Shown: positions 11,961 through 24,062, counted from the stretch's first letter. The stretch is 64,000 bases of DNA from Proteles cristata cristata (GCA_017311185.1 JAESUZ010002551.1:3038001-3102000); one strand, 5' to 3'. Numbers and translations are program-made. The notes: a model not told the origin generated them from the sequence alone.

Positions 11961-13429
11961 AGGCATATTACTTATCTGTGTTTCATTTAGCTCTTGTACT
12001 GTGATTTTGTCCTCTTCTTTCATTTGGGACACATTCCTGTGCTTCCTCATTTTGTCTAACTCTCTGTGTCTGTTTCTAAGTGTTAGAAAAAGCAGCTCCA
12101 TCTCCTGCTCTTGAAAGTAGTGGCCTTATGAAGAAGAGGTCCTTTTGTACCATATCCCCTGATCACTAGTTCATGGTGCTTCTCCCAGGTGTGTTGTGTG
12201 CACCCTGCTTTTTTGGCTGAAGGTTTTGGTCCTCATTTTGTTAATAGGCCAGACTGGGGCCATGTTGGGCTTAAGTTGGGTCAGTCTAGGAGTTTTTCTG
12301 AGCTGCAGTAGCACTGAACTGCAGGGTGTTCTCCTTGTGTTGTCTGCTAAGAAGCTTTCCTTGGTGAGCAGGGCCTGTCTGCCCCCAGGTATCTCCCCCC
12401 ATCCCACTGCTGTGGCTGTGGTCAAACTGATGGTGTGGTTATCTTTCCCTTTCCCTGGGGCAGGAGTCATTTTTGAGTGGTGCTGTCAGCTGTTGGGGTG
12501 CTTGCAAACTGCCATGCTTGAGGTGCCTACTTTGGATGAAATTCTGCAGAGGGCAGGTTGGAGGTGGTGGGTCTGTGGGAGAGTAAGGGAACAGGGCTTG
12601 GGGTGTTAGCAAGGTTTGTACAGGTCTGCTGTAGGAATGGACCTGGAGCTGCTTTGGAAAACTCCTGTTGAAGACAGGTTGGATTAGGTATATGCAGAAT
12701 AATGTGGGGCTGGGAGCACATTGTTAGCAAGCTAGGTGCAGAGTGCTGCACTATTTCCTGCAGGAGTTCCTGTGCCTAGGGAAGGGGGTAGAGGAGGCAG
12801 ATGGTGCTCACCAGCTTTTTTTTTTCCCTTGGAGAAGCTTCCTAAAGATCTCAGCTCCATTAGCACATGCTCTGAGATTAGTAAACAAATCTCCCTCCTG
12901 TGTACTCCAGGCATTTTTCAAACAGCTCCTTCTATACTGTATGTCAGAGGGGCTGTTTCTTGTGCTGTCTCTTTAAGGCAGAGGGCCCAGTTTTCTGTCT
13001 TCCTCCAGGTTCTCCCAGAACCAAGCCAGCTGGTTTTTCAAGTCCAGATGTTAAAACCCTATTGGTTATAAGAATTTGCAAAGTTAAGACCCTCTGGTTT
13101 TTAAAGCCAAATGTTATGAGTATTCCTCTTCCATGTATGGGTCCCCTGTGCCTGGGGTGCCTGGTATGAGGTCTGCTCCTCTCCCTTCTCTGTGCCTGTC
13201 CTGTCCTTTGCTCCCATGGATAGTCTTGCTGGTCACCTTGGTTCCCCACTGTGTCCCTGCCCTTTATACCCACTGTGATGTGGCCTCGTCTCTACATTTA
13301 GCTGTGGAGAGTCTGTTCTGCCCATCTTCAGGCCATTTTCTGGGTTATTTATGCTGATGCTTGTGTTATCTAGGTGTATTCATGGGACAAGATGAGCATA
13401 AGGTCCTCCTGGAAACCTTCCCTTTTGTC

Positions 13430-13495
13430 TTTCAATGTTGCAGATGAGACATTCATTGCCAGTCTCATAAGGCAATTTCTAGAATGTACCACCAG

Positions 13496-13579
<84 letters not shown>

Positions 13580-13960
13580 CAGTCCTTCCATGAAGTTTTT
13601 TAGGTCTTTCTTCAGCTCTGGGAAAAATTCTTCTATTATTTCTTTAATTATAACCTGTTTCCTCTGTATCTTCTTTTACTTCTGAACATTTGCTTACATA
13701 TTAGATCTCTTAGGTTTATCCTCTAATTCTGTAATTGTTCCCCCTGCTCCACACACAGTTTTTTTTTCTTTGTTTCCCTCTTGAACTTAATCTCTTTGGT
13801 CTTTTTATTGGTTTGTTTGTTTGTTTGTTTCTTTACTTACTTACTTATTTAATGTCTTGCAATGTGGTTTGAAAGGTTTCTCTTGACTTTCCAGGCCGCT
13901 ATGTGGCATCTCTGAGTCTCTCTTATTCTGTACAGCTTTCAGTACAGGCTCCCAGGAGCA
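13430..13960. repeat. Compound (TG)n(AG)n microsatellite in L1-like flank
   Basis: (TG)n at 13499-13528 passes directly into (AG)n at 13529-13577. The surrounding text (TTCTTCAGCTCTGGGAAAAA, TTCTTCTATTATTTCTTTAA) looks like another piece of antisense LINE or LTR, family not determined. A (GTTT)n run lies at 13808-13830. Confidence 0.6.
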
Positions 13961-14049
13961 CCAGGATATGTCCTCTGAGTAAAACCCAGCTCCAGTACTC
14001 ACTCAGTCTCCCAAGATAAGAAGGCTAAAGAATGTTATTTTTATATGGG

Positions 14050-14870
14050 AAAAAAATCCAACAGATTATCAAGAATGCATTACAGTCATTAACATTTATG
14101 CAGGAGCAGCGTTGTGTCAGACTTTTTAAAACAAAATTGATGGAAGTACAAGAAGAAATGGCCAGTTCAGCCTGCTGAGAGTTTTTAACACATCTCTTTG
14201 ATCAAGTAGCTCATCCGTCTTGATCAAACATCAAGTAGGCAAAGATAAGAACAGAAAAGACTAGAATAATTAACAAAGCACAATGTAATATACATATACA
14301 ACTGTGCACCCAACAAAAAGGGAATGGATGTTCTTTTCAACATAGAATATCTTCAAAAATTGACCAAAGAGAAGGGTGTCCACAAATGCCCCCCCAAACC
14401 CCAAACATATATACATACCATGTTCACTGGCCTGAACAGAATTAAAAAAGAATCAACAACAAAAAGATATTTTTATAAGTTCTATACATAGCTGTAAATG
14501 TAAAGACATGCATTTAAATAAGTTTTTGGTTAAACGTAGCATATAAAAATCAAACTATAAAAATTTGAAACTAGGCTAAAAAAGCAGTATGCTGTTGGGC
14601 ACCTGAATTAGTGTCCAGTGAGAAATTTATACCTTTAAATACTTGTGATTAGAAAAGGAAGATTGAATATAATTGAACAAAGAAACTGGGATAAAGAACA
14701 ACATAATAATCCCCCAAAAAGTAGAATGAAGGAATATGAGAAATACATATTAAAGAAAGATGAAACAAACCAAAAAATCAATTTGAGTTCATTAATAAAA
14801 TTAAAAGCTAGTTCTTTATGCAATCTAATCATGTAGAAAAATTTTTGTATGATTTCTCAAGGAGAAGAGA
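14050..14870 (+). mobile_element. Sense L1M ORF2 fragment
   Basis: Contains AAAAGACTAGAATAATTAAC and TGTGCACCCAACAAAAAGGG, then GTTCATTAATAAAATTAAAA and GCTAGTTCTTTATG, typical of the region between endonuclease and reverse transcriptase in old L1s. Frames are broken. Confidence 0.7.
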
Positions 14871-15147
14871 GGAGGAACAGGAGCAAGAAAAAAAAAAAAG
14901 ACACAGGAAATTTAAAAGTTCAGTTTAACACAACTTAGTCTGTGGTTATTTTGCATAATTGTTCTCACTATATCCTTCCCTATATCACTGATCTTTGTCA
15001 TTTAAATTTTCAGTTCTTTCTGGTAAAGGTAGAGTATATCCACCTCCATTCCTGAGACAGGGCTGGTAGAAAATTTGAATAGAGGAATTATCATAAAAGA
15101 AAAATGGATATTGCAAAGTTTTGCCACTACCAAATGGCATGTGATAC

Positions 15148-15774
15148 TGTAAGGCCACAAGTCTAAACGTCTAAACCAAACTGACTCCATGACAGGCTTT
15201 AAGTTTCCCCTCTAAACTAGAAGGCCTGAGTTTCAGCTTTCCCAAAATTATCAGGTAGTTACACATTGCCCAAGGCAGGAGAAACCACCCTTGCAACACC
15301 CAATCAGGAAAGTCCAGCGACCACCCTCCACATTACTAAGGGAGAGGCCTGGAGATAGAAACTATAGATAGGACCCTGTTACTTAATGTTAAAGTTAACC
15401 TGTTAGTCACCGAACAAGACCCTAGGCTCGCTCTGTGATTGGTTGAATTTAAAGGTACTCTAAATGTTGTAATTGGATCCCGCCAGAAGTAACGAATACT
15501 CTAGACAATGTGTATAGTCAAACCCACTGTCAATGATGTTGAATAATTATGATTGGATCACTGTTCCCATGTCACAACTTCTGTAACTCCCCCGTCTCAA
15601 ACCCCATAAAAACCCTACTCTGCCCTTGTTCGAGGCTCTCAGCAAGGACCCATACACTGGTGAAGTCTGTGAACCCGAGCTTAAGCCCGTAACAAAGCCC
15701 TTTGCCTTTGCATGCATGACTCAGTCTCCCTGGTGGTCTCTGGTCTGTGAGGACACTGCAATCTGGGTATAACA
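15148..15774 (+). mobile_element. Solo ERV class I LTR
   Basis: A 627-bp element starting TGTAAGG and ending TATAACA (TGT...ACA inverted ends), flanked by a 4-bp target duplication ATAC at 15144-15147 and 15775-15778. Inside are CCAAT-type boxes (TGATTGGTTGAAT near 15437 and ATGATTGGATCA near 15549), a TATA-like CCATAAAAACCC near 15604, and a GC-richer R/U5-like end. No internal gag, pol or env sequence is attached on either side, so this is a recombined solo LTR. Its 4-bp duplication fits gammaretrovirus-like ERV1. Confidence 0.88.
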
Positions 15775-15778
15775 ATAC

Positions 15779-16207
15779 TAAATCTTAAAATACCAGATTA
15801 TTCTTATCTTATACAAACTATTACAGAACATGGAAAGAGATGAGACACTATCTAATTCATTTTTAAAAAGGTAATGTGACATTGGTAATAATACAATACT
15901 AGAACAGAAAAAGAAATCATTTACTAAGCTTAATTGAACATCCATGTAGAAGTCATAAATAAAACAGGAGCCAAAGTTGTATTTAGGAACGAAAAGTACA
16001 CATTAAAAGACAATATGGTTAGGAGCTGAAAGTTAATAACAGTATTTTTTTTTTAACAGTAAATACTGTAGCAGTGGTAAGACAGGGAAAATCAAAGTAT
16101 TCTTTTGTTCAAGCTTTTTTTCCCCATCATTAGGGACATTTTTTGTCCCTACTCATCTATGGTCTACCCCAAACCCAGTTGAACACTTTTTTTGTGATGT
16201 CACCTTA
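15779..16207. other. Anonymous AT-rich DNA
   Basis: A-rich on the plus strand with phrases (AATGTGACATTGGTAATAAT, AACAATATGGTTAGGAGCTG) that may be L1M debris. No gene. Confidence 0.4.
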
Positions 16208-16216
16208 AGACTAATT

Positions 16217-16416
16217 AGAGACACCTAGGTGGCTCAGTTGGTTGAGTGTCAGACTTCAGCTCAGGTCATGATCTCACAGGTTTGTGGGTTTGGAGCCCTG
16301 CATCAGTCTTACTGCCATCAACACAAAGCCCACCTCAGATCCTCTGCTGAACTCCCCCTTGTCTGCCCCTCCTCCACTCGCTCTCTTTCAAAAACAAACA
16401 TTAAAAAAAAAAAGAG
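16217..16416 (+). mobile_element. Feliform SINE
   Basis: Head ACACCTAGGTGGCTCAGTTG, tail CAAAAACAAACATTAAAA. Short duplication AGACTA(A/G)TT at 16208-16216 and 16417-16425. The mid module is more diverged than in neighbouring copies. Confidence 0.9.
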
Positions 16417-16689
16417 AGACTAGTTTAAATCTCTTTTTGTAATTCAGCTTATCAGGTATACATGAATCCTCAAAAAAAAAAAAAAAAACTTTGTAAAACT
16501 TTAAATGCCATCGGTGGGAATCATTTGCCTTTATACCTTTTAGAGTGTCTTGCAAAAAATTAAGTTTCAGTAATTATGAGGATTGTCTGTCATGCATGGA
16601 ATGTGCTACTTTAAATTTCTTCCAGACAAAATTCTAAAATAAGTGGACTCTTGTGAACATGATGCATGTTATCTTAGCTACTTGAATTT

Positions 16690-16870
16690 GCAGAATACTT
16701 TACAATATGTCAGCATTTTATGTATAGTTTCCTATTTAATATTGTTAAATTTGGGAGTCGTGTTGGAATCCCCATTTTACAGATGATTAAACTGAGGCTA
16801 ATTAAGTTGGGTAACTTGCCCTGGTCTTACTAATAAATGGAAAAACTAGCCTTGAGGTTAGGTCTTCTCA
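16690..16870 (-). mobile_element. MIR, antisense
   Basis: CCCCATTTTACAGATGATTA, AACTGAGGCTAATTAAGTTG and GGTAACTTGCCCTGGTCTTA follow the reverse complement of the MIR core. Confidence 0.75.
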
Positions 16871-17340
16871 AACCAAGTATCTTGTTTTCTAATATGTTAT
16901 ATGGCCAACTAAACTTTACATACGAATTCAATTTTAAAATATGAAACTGATTAAATTCTGTTAAAGTGGTAACCAGAATGCACATCATAGTGACAGAAGG
17001 TTTTAAAAGCCAGAATGTGGTTTAGTAAAGGGAAAATGTAGAAAAATTAGAAAAATTAATGGATGTTCCACAATTATATCAGGCCTGATGTCTTTCTCTC
17101 ACATGAAAACATAGTTTAGTAGGATAGATTGCTAAAAGTTGTGTTTTTCTTTTTGATGAGTCAAAAATTGTAATGAAAAGGTAGACATCTACAGAACACA
17201 ACTATAAAAATATATAATAAGTACCAAAGCACTAGTTATGAAAAAAGAGTGAGGATTATTGATTTATTTGAAGAAGAAATTGGGACTTTAAACTTGACAA
17301 ATTAAAAATGGCAGCAAACTGAAGTGGAACAAGCTGGTCT

Positions 17341-18233
17341 TATTTATTTATTTGTTTATTTATTTTAATTTACATTCAACTTAGCATATAGTGCAACTGA
17401 TTTCAGGAGTAGATTCTAGTGATTCATTCCCTACATATAACACCCAGTGTTCATCCCAACAGGTGTCTTCATTAATATCTCTTAACCATTTAGCCCATCC
17501 CCCTACCCAAAACTCCCCCAGCAACTCTCAGTTTGTTCTCTATATTTAAGAGTCTCTTATGTTTTGTCCCTCTCCCTGTTTTTATATTATTTTTGCTTCC
17601 CTTCCCTTATGTTCATCTGTTTTGTATCATAAATTCCATATATGAGTGAAGTCATATGATATTTGTCTTTGACTAATTTTGCTAGCATTATACACTCTGG
17701 TTCCATCCACATTATTGCAAATGGCAAGATTTCATTCTTTTTGATTGCAGAGTAATATTCCAGTGTGTGTGTGTGTGTGTGTATACCACATCTTCTTTAT
17801 TCATTCATCAATCAATAGACATTTGGGCTCTTTCCATACTTTGGCTGTTGTTGATAACCCTGCTATAAACATTGGGGTGCACGTGCCCCTTTGAAATAGC
17901 ACACCTGTATCCTTTGGATAAATACCTGGTAGTGCAATTGCTGGGTCATAGGGTAGTTCTATTTTTAATTTTTTGAGGAGCCTCAATTCTGTTTTCCAGA
18001 GTGGCTGTGCCAGTTTGCATTCCCACCAGCAGTGCAAAGAGATCTTCTTTCTCCACATCCTCGCCAACATCTGTTGTTGCCTGAGTTGTTAATTTTAGCC
18101 ATTCTGACAAGTCTGAGGTGGTATCTCATTGTGGTTTTGATTTGTATTTCCCTGATGATGAGTGATGTTGAGCATTTTTTCATATGTCTGTTAATTATCT
18201 CAATGTCTTTTTTGGAAAAGTGTCTATTCATGT
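17341..18233 (-). mobile_element. Younger L1 3' fragment, antisense
   Basis: About 890 bp of carnivore L1 3' UTR and ORF2 C-terminus. The minus frame gives [13 protein letters not shown] and PYDPAIALPGIYPKD. Target duplication GAACAAGCTG(G/A)TCT at 17327-17340 and 18234-18247. A (TG)n tract at 17764-17781 lies inside. Truncated at its 5' end. Confidence 0.93.
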
Positions 18234-18247
18234 GAACAAGCTGATCT

Positions 18248-18980
18248 TTTTAAGGAGCGATCTAGTGCTGTGCAGCACAAAGAATAGAGACGCGATTTCA
18301 CCAACTTGTACTTTCTGTTGTCCTGTGTTTATATGATTTTCATTTTTCTAGTCTAGCAAAAATATGTTGTTGTTGTTGTTGGTTGAATCTTTGTAGATCT
18401 AATGCTACGTTTCACCGATGGGTCAGTGCTATACTGCTAGTATCCACGAGATGTCACTGTAACATTATATTTATTTTTTGAAACGGCCTTGCATTTTTCA
18501 CTCTTCCTAATTTTCCCATTTGTAAGTAAGCTTAACTTCTCAGAGGGTGTCCCTCTGGAGGCTGCTGGTTGCTCTGAAGGAGACTGCCAAAGCTGGAATC
18601 AGAAGTTTTGGAAAAAGCCGAGGACTGGACCAATAAAGTTGCTGATGGCCAATGCTGGCTTAATTGAAAAATTGGAAGGAATGCTTTTCTCTTCTCCCCT
18701 GACTTTTCACCTTGCTTTTGTGTCGCTAGTAACAGGAAGTCAGCAGGCAAGAATGTCTGGGAAATATCATTTTCGTGGAGTCTCAGCCCAGAGCAGAGTA
18801 GGAAAGAGTGGCCTTGGAGCTGAGAGATAGTAAATAAATTAACAGCATGAATAAATCTAACAATTCCACATAAATAGAAGGGGATAGTGGTTGGAGTTAC
18901 AACATTTTTGGTACTTGTATTATGAAGAAAGGGGTAAATATATTGATTATCTTTAAACTTTTAAGAAGGTTAAATATGCA
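18248..18980. other. Repeat-free stretch with scattered CpG
   Basis: No repeat family recognised. CpGs are more frequent than around it (GACGCGATTT, CTACGTTTCACCGATG, CCACGAGATG, AAACGGCC, AGCCGAGG). A plus-strand frame of 113 codons (18489-18830) has no recognisable domain. Could be a conserved non-coding or transcribed element; nothing proves it. Confidence 0.4.
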
Positions 18981-19423
18981 TGTTGTAATCTCTAGGGTAC
19001 TTACTGTAAGGCTACAATAGACTATAACTTTCAAAGCAGGAAAAGGAAAATATGGAATGCAGGGAAATAGTCCATCACTCCAGGAGAAGGCAAGAAAGGG
19101 GAAAAAGAATTATAAAACAATATAAACAAAAAAACAGAATAAAACATTTGAAATAAATCCAAATATATTAGTAATCAAAATCAATTTAAATGGACTGATA
19201 CATGCGTATAATATGTACAATACATAATATATAATATTGTAATATAATAATAATTGCAAGGCTGTATGCCTCATGCATTGTTTCAAGTTCTATAAAGTAA
19301 AAACCAATAGAATTACAAAAGAAACAAGACAAACTTCCAGTCATATTTGCAAAAGTTAACACACTTCTCTCAGTGTTTGATGGATCAAGTGAACAAAAAC
19401 ATGATTAAGGAATAGAAGATTTA

Positions 19424-19642
19424 GGGGCGCCTGGGTGGCTTAGTTGGTTAAGTGTCTGACTTTCGCTTAGGTCATGATCTCGCGTTTCGTGGGTTCAAGC
19501 CCCGCATCGGGCTCTGTGCTGACTGCCAGCTCAGAGCCTGGAGCCTATTTCAGAGTCTGTGACTCCCTCTCTCTCTGACCCTCCCCTGCTCACGCTGTCT
19601 CTCTCTCTCTCCTAGAAATAAACAAAAATATTAAAAAAAAAG
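19424..19642 (+). mobile_element. Feliform SINE
   Basis: Well preserved: GGGGCGCCTGGGTGGCTTAG head, GCCCCGCATCGGGCTCTGTG, AAATAAACAAAAATATTAAA tail. Perfect 17-bp duplication AAGGAATAGAAGATTTA at 19407-19423 and 19643-19659. Confidence 0.96.
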
Positions 19643-20409
19643 AAGGAATAGAAGATTTAAAAGAACCAAATAAAAAGAAAAATAAAATCAAGCTTAATTT
19701 AATGGACGTATACAGAACATTGCTGTCAACCACAAGAGATGGTACGTTCTTTTTAAGCACACAGTGAACCTTTATAGAAGTGGAAAATATGTCAGTCCAT
19801 AAAGTAGATTTCAACGTATTTCTAAGAACTGGTATGGAGACCACATTCTCTGACCAATGTATTTGAATTAGAGGTCAGTAACCAAATAGATAGCTGATAC
19901 ATGTTTAGAAGTTAAAAGCATTTAAACTAACTTTTTGGTGAAAGGAGAGATTATAGGAGAAACTAGAACATATGTAACATTGTAAAATAAAAACATTACA
20001 TCTGAAAACTTGTAGAATGCAGCTAAGGCATTAAAAAGTTGAATCAGTAGTCAGAAGTTATCCCTCTTATAAAATAAACACTCAATGAGTTTTATTGGCA
20101 AGTTCTACAGACGTATCAGGAGCAGAAAATTCCAATCTTACATCCACTTATAGGTATAGAAAGGAAACATCCTCTACCTCATTTGATGAGGCTGGTATAG
20201 TTCTGGAATCAAAATTGGATAAAGATAATATGAGAAAGGAACATTAGACCAATTTCATGCATCCCATCAGTAAATAATCCTAAGTAAAATATTAGCAAGT
20301 CAGGTCTAGCAAGCTCTAGCAGAAATAATACAATTTGACCAAGTTGGATTATTCCAGAAATGCAATATTATTCATGTAAGACACCATACTGTTATAGAAG
20401 ATTAAAGGA

Positions 20410-20632
20410 TAAGGGCACGTGGGTGGCTCAGTCGGTTGAGTGGCTGGCCTTAGCTCAGGTCATCATCTCACAGTTTGTGCGTTCGAGCCCCGCATTGGGC
20501 TCTCTGCTGACAGCTCAGAGCCTGGAGCCTGCTTTGGATTCTGTGACTCCCTCTCTCTCTCTGCCCTTCCCCTGCTCATGCTGTGTCTTTCTCTCTCTCA
20601 AAAAATAAATAAATGTTAAAAGAAATTTAAAA
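20410..20632 (+). mobile_element. Feliform SINE
   Basis: Head AGGGCACGTGGGTGGCTCAG, B-box GTTCGAGCCCC intact. Perfect 16-bp duplication ATAGAAGATTAAAGGA at 20394-20409 and 20633-20648. Confidence 0.96.
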
Positions 20633-21406
20633 ATAGAAGATTAAAGGAGAACAATGACATAGTAACTATAGTTTAATTTATGATTCAGTCTCTAACACTA
20701 GATATAGACGATAACTTCCTTAACCTATAAAGGATATCTAAAGAAAGTGAAATGCAAACGATGGATAAGAAATATACTTATTTTATATACTTTAGAAAAC
20801 ATTTCTGTGTAAAAATAACAACCAGGAAACAATTCTTGCTGCTACCAATTTTTTTTTTTACATTGCATTAAAGACATTAGCCAGTGCAGTAAGGCCAGAA
20901 AAGGAAATAGACATATAAGAATTAGATAAATTCACAAATTCTGTGATCATTTAGGTAGGAATTCAAAGGAATCTAAATATAATAGAGCTTACCCTGGTTC
21001 CCAGATGTTAGGTCAACATAATATGTTGGATCATAAATAGATCTACATCTGTGTATAGATCAGTATTTATATGTTGGCATCAAATAGAAAATTAAAAAAT
21101 AAAAATTATTCCCAACAATATCAGCAAAACAACATTCCTAGAAATAAATTTAGCAAATGAAGTGTAAGGCCATTTTGTAGAGAATTAGAAAACATTATAA
21201 GAAGATATTAAAGCAAGACTTAAATATGAATGTAAAGGGGAGACATACAATGTTCAAGAATAGGAAGATTCCAAATAACAAAAAGTCAATTTTATTATTT
21301 ATATTTATTATTCAATCTCATTCCAGGTGTATATTTTTAAGTTGTATGTAAACATTAAATATATTTTCTAACATGAGGCCTATTTCGTCATAAAAATGAA
21401 TATTGA

Positions 21407-21515
21407 GGGGTACCTGACTGGCTCAGTTGGAAGAACATGTGACTTTTAATCTCATAGTCATGAGTTCAAGCCTCACATCAGGTGTAGTGGTTACTTAAAA
21501 GAAATTTTAAACAAA
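21407..21515 (+). mobile_element. Older carnivore SINE (short-tail subfamily)
   Basis: GGGGTACCTGACTGGCTCAG head but a different 3' part (CATCAGGTGTAGTGGTTACT followed by TTAAAAGAAATTTTAA). It lacks the CT-rich feliform module, so it represents an older subfamily shared more widely among carnivores. Confidence 0.85.
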
Positions 21516-21519
21516 ACCC

Positions 21520-23415
21520 AACTCAGATTGAGTACAAGAGAAAAATTTGCTTATGTGACATATTCTCTCAGTGTGATTAGAAGCCTAAAAACACATTTAA
21601 TTTTCAGCTGACCTGTAACTGTGTTCTGTCAGTTCTCAGAATAGTGGTTCTCAGATGAGTACATGTTGCATGGGGAGACAGACAAAAATTTCTCCAGTTT
21701 TATAGATTGAAGATGCACAGTACCAAATATTTCTAACAGGCAAAAGTATCTGATACCCTTGCATTTCGCCTCTTGTGTTTTAATTTTCTGAAGTGATTTA
21801 AATAAAGTAAATCACGATATTTTGCCCCCAAATATGTCATATGATATCTCTAAATTAGAAGAATGTTTTCTATATAAACATAGTACTATTGTCCCAGATG
21901 ACAAAATTAACATTTTCCAGTAATTATGAAGAGTTATAACACTGAGTCTATATTGAAATTAGTCTAATTATTCCTTATGCATTGCATTTCCTTTTATTTT
22001 CTGAAGTCTATTGACCACAAAACCTAATGCTGCTCTCATGTCCTCTCTCCAGGGTATGATGAAAGGCCTTTCCTAACCTTCAAAATGGGCTTGCTGCCTA
22101 ATTGTTGAACTTTCCTTCACCTTAACTTTCAACTAACCTGCTTTTACCTTGGAGTGAGGGAACAAATAATTACTACTTCATGAAATGCATGAAGGAAGAA
22201 GGTCTTAGTGCATTTTTGTTGTCATTTCTGGCCTATGTAAGATACTCAGAAGGTGTTAGTTAAGTTCAAATTCCTGACACAAATGTGAGCTATACAATTG
22301 GTTAGGTGTAAATGAGGTGATTATAAGTTGATCATTTGTTATATTTCTTTGTATCCCTAATAGTATGTTGTTCAAATACTTTGTTAACTGATCGATACTG
22401 TCAAAATATAAAATCCTAGTTTTGGAGTACTTAGTATACTTTGTCAAATGTGAAGGTATCGTAGAAAAATCATCACAGGTTTTCAGGTCCTGTATTTTGT
22501 ACTCATTCCTCTGCATCTCGTATTTCCCACATCATCTCTTAGTGTTGGTGATAAACCTCTTCACAGAATGAAACGACATAAAGTAAGCGTAACACTTGAA
22601 TGTCTTCTACCCTTGATGCACATCTTATTTAGAAATCTTGAGAGCAGTTGGAAATGCAACAGTTTATGCAAAGTATAAAAACTGGTATGATCTTTAGCTT
22701 AATTAAAACCACAAGAATAGATCTGGGAAAATAAGAGCGTTTCTAAGCAGGTATTTGGAAAGTCAACCCTGAGGTCTCTGGTTGATTGGTCACCCAGGAG
22801 GCAGAATACTTCTTTCCATAGCTGTCTTTTAGAAGCTACTGATTTTATGTTAATCACATATATTACTATCTCCTCTCGCAGGCTGTCGTGCAAGTTGTGC
22901 CTTTATTTTTAATGAAAAAAATTATTCATCTAAATACAACAGTCAGCACTAAAATTTATTTTAAATCACATGTGGAGAATTTCTCTGGCATATCTCTAGC
23001 ATTTGGGCAACCTGTTTGTATAGAGTTTATTTCTTTTGTACTTGTGTTATGCTAAATTGAAGCAATAACTTATTTTATCCTCTATTTTTAAGTGGCTCAA
23101 CTACAGAATTCTATAAAACTTCAGAATTATGGTATCTACCTATATCTTTTCATGTGTGTAAAATATTTTTGGAGGTACAGTTATCAGGGTTATTAGGATC
23201 ACAAATGATTTACATGTTGCCAAATCCAGTTATCATCCTCTATCATATTGGGCACATCTGAAGTGCTTAACATGGTCATCACTCGCTCCTGCTGGACACA
23301 CTTCCTTGATGTGGCCTCCAGGTCTCCACTCTTTTGAGATTCTCTGCCTGCCTCAATCTCCTTTGCTGGATCTTCATTATCTTCCCACACTCTAAGGTTA
23401 GGATGTACCTAAGGT
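21520..23415. other. Anonymous, apparently low-repeat DNA
   Basis: No gene or repeat recognised across about 1.9 kb. Minus-strand frames of 86 codons (22516-22256) and 63 codons (23390-23199) have no family resemblance. The last 200 bp may belong to the L2 that follows. Confidence 0.45.
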
Positions 23416-23844
23416 TAGGATGTTTCAGTCGTTAGACCTGACTTTGTCTCACTCACTTCTCAATCCCATGGCTTTAAAGATTTGTATGCGGAAGGCTTCT
23501 AAGTTTACATCTCCAGTTTGGTTTTCAGTCATGTCTGTCATTTCCACCTGTGTGGCTGGTGGGCCTTTCTTATTTGACATGTCCGAAATGAAATTTCCTC
23601 CCTACAAACCTGTTTCTCCTACATCTGACCAAGCAAGCCTCATGATATTGCCCACGACCCCTCCAATCCAAACCATAATCTCATTCCTGGATTATTATCT
23701 TCTAATTTCTCCTTCTTTGTTCCCTTGGCCCTTCATGGTCTACTCTGCACTTAGCAAAATGAGCAATCATTTGGAAACATGCCACTCCTCCATTTAAAAC
23801 CTTACAGTGACTTCCTTCTCAGACAGACTGAAGAGCCAAATCCT

Positions 23845-24062
23845 GGGGCACCTGAATGGCTCAGTCAGTTAAGAGTCCAACGTCAGCTCAGGCTATGATC
23901 TCATGGCTCATGAGTTAAAGCCTGGGGTTGGGCTCTGTGCTGACAGCTCAGCGCCTGGAGCCTGCTTCAGATTCTATGTCTCCCTCTCTCACTGCCCCCA
24001 TTCCACTTACACTCTATCTCTCTCTCAAAAATAAATAAAACATTAAGCAAAATTAAAACAAA
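23845..24062 (+). mobile_element. Feliform SINE
   Basis: GGGGCACCTGAATGGCTCAG head to an AAATAAATAAAACATTAAGC tail. The flanks TGAAGAGCCAAATCCT (23829-23844) and TGAAGAGCCCAAGTCCT (24063-24079) are a slightly decayed target duplication within the L2. Confidence 0.93.

Larger units (their letters stand above)
8068..13420 (-). mobile_element. Long antisense L1, internally deleted
   Basis: Read on the minus strand the order is 5' UTR (about 13420-11960, GC-richer), ORF1 remnant, ORF2 endonuclease and reverse-transcriptase remnants, ORF2 C-terminus and 3' UTR ending near 8068. The plus-strand text at 8095-8240 (TCAGGTATACAGTATAGTGA, CTCAGTGCTCATCACGATGA) is the reverse of a carnivore L1 3' UTR. 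Sequence expected between the ORF2 C-terminal region and the reverse transcriptase is missing near 9119-9166, and a shorter piece is missing near 9800-9860. Frames are broken throughout. Confidence 0.85.
18985..21300 (+). mobile_element. Sense L1M ORF2 fragment split by two SINEs
   Basis: Blocks 18985-19406, 19660-20393 and 20649-21300 read on as one old L1: TTTAATGGACGTATACAGAA, GGCAAGTTCTACAGACGTAT, AAACATCCTCTACCTCATTT, AATTTGACCAAGTTGGATTA, AACATTCCTAGAAATAAATT. These run from the ORF2 reverse-transcriptase region toward its 3' part. Many stops. Confidence 0.8.

Noticed and set aside
11647..12114. 155-codon plus-strand open frame, very hydrophobic
   Set aside because: It is antisense to L1 ORF1 and 5' UTR; the S/L/F richness is the reverse complement of K/E-rich ORF1 coding sequence.
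12196..13357. Cluster of overlapping plus and minus frames of 60-137 codons
   Set aside because: They lie in the GC-richer 5' UTR of the antisense L1; no domains, mutual overlap on both strands.
13499..13577. Regular short repeats that might be taken for an array
   Set aside because: Simple dinucleotide microsatellite; no spacer structure, so no CRISPR-like array here or elsewhere.
18489..18830. 113-codon plus-strand frame in CpG-bearing DNA
   Set aside because: No domain or recognised homologue, no clear exon borders; kept only as an anonymous region.
19424..19500. tRNA-like heads with A- and B-box sequences in many places
   Set aside because: They are tRNA-Lys-derived SINE heads with SINE bodies and target duplications, not tRNA genes.
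23420..23797. 125-codon plus-strand frame
   Set aside because: Lies in L2 repeat sequence.
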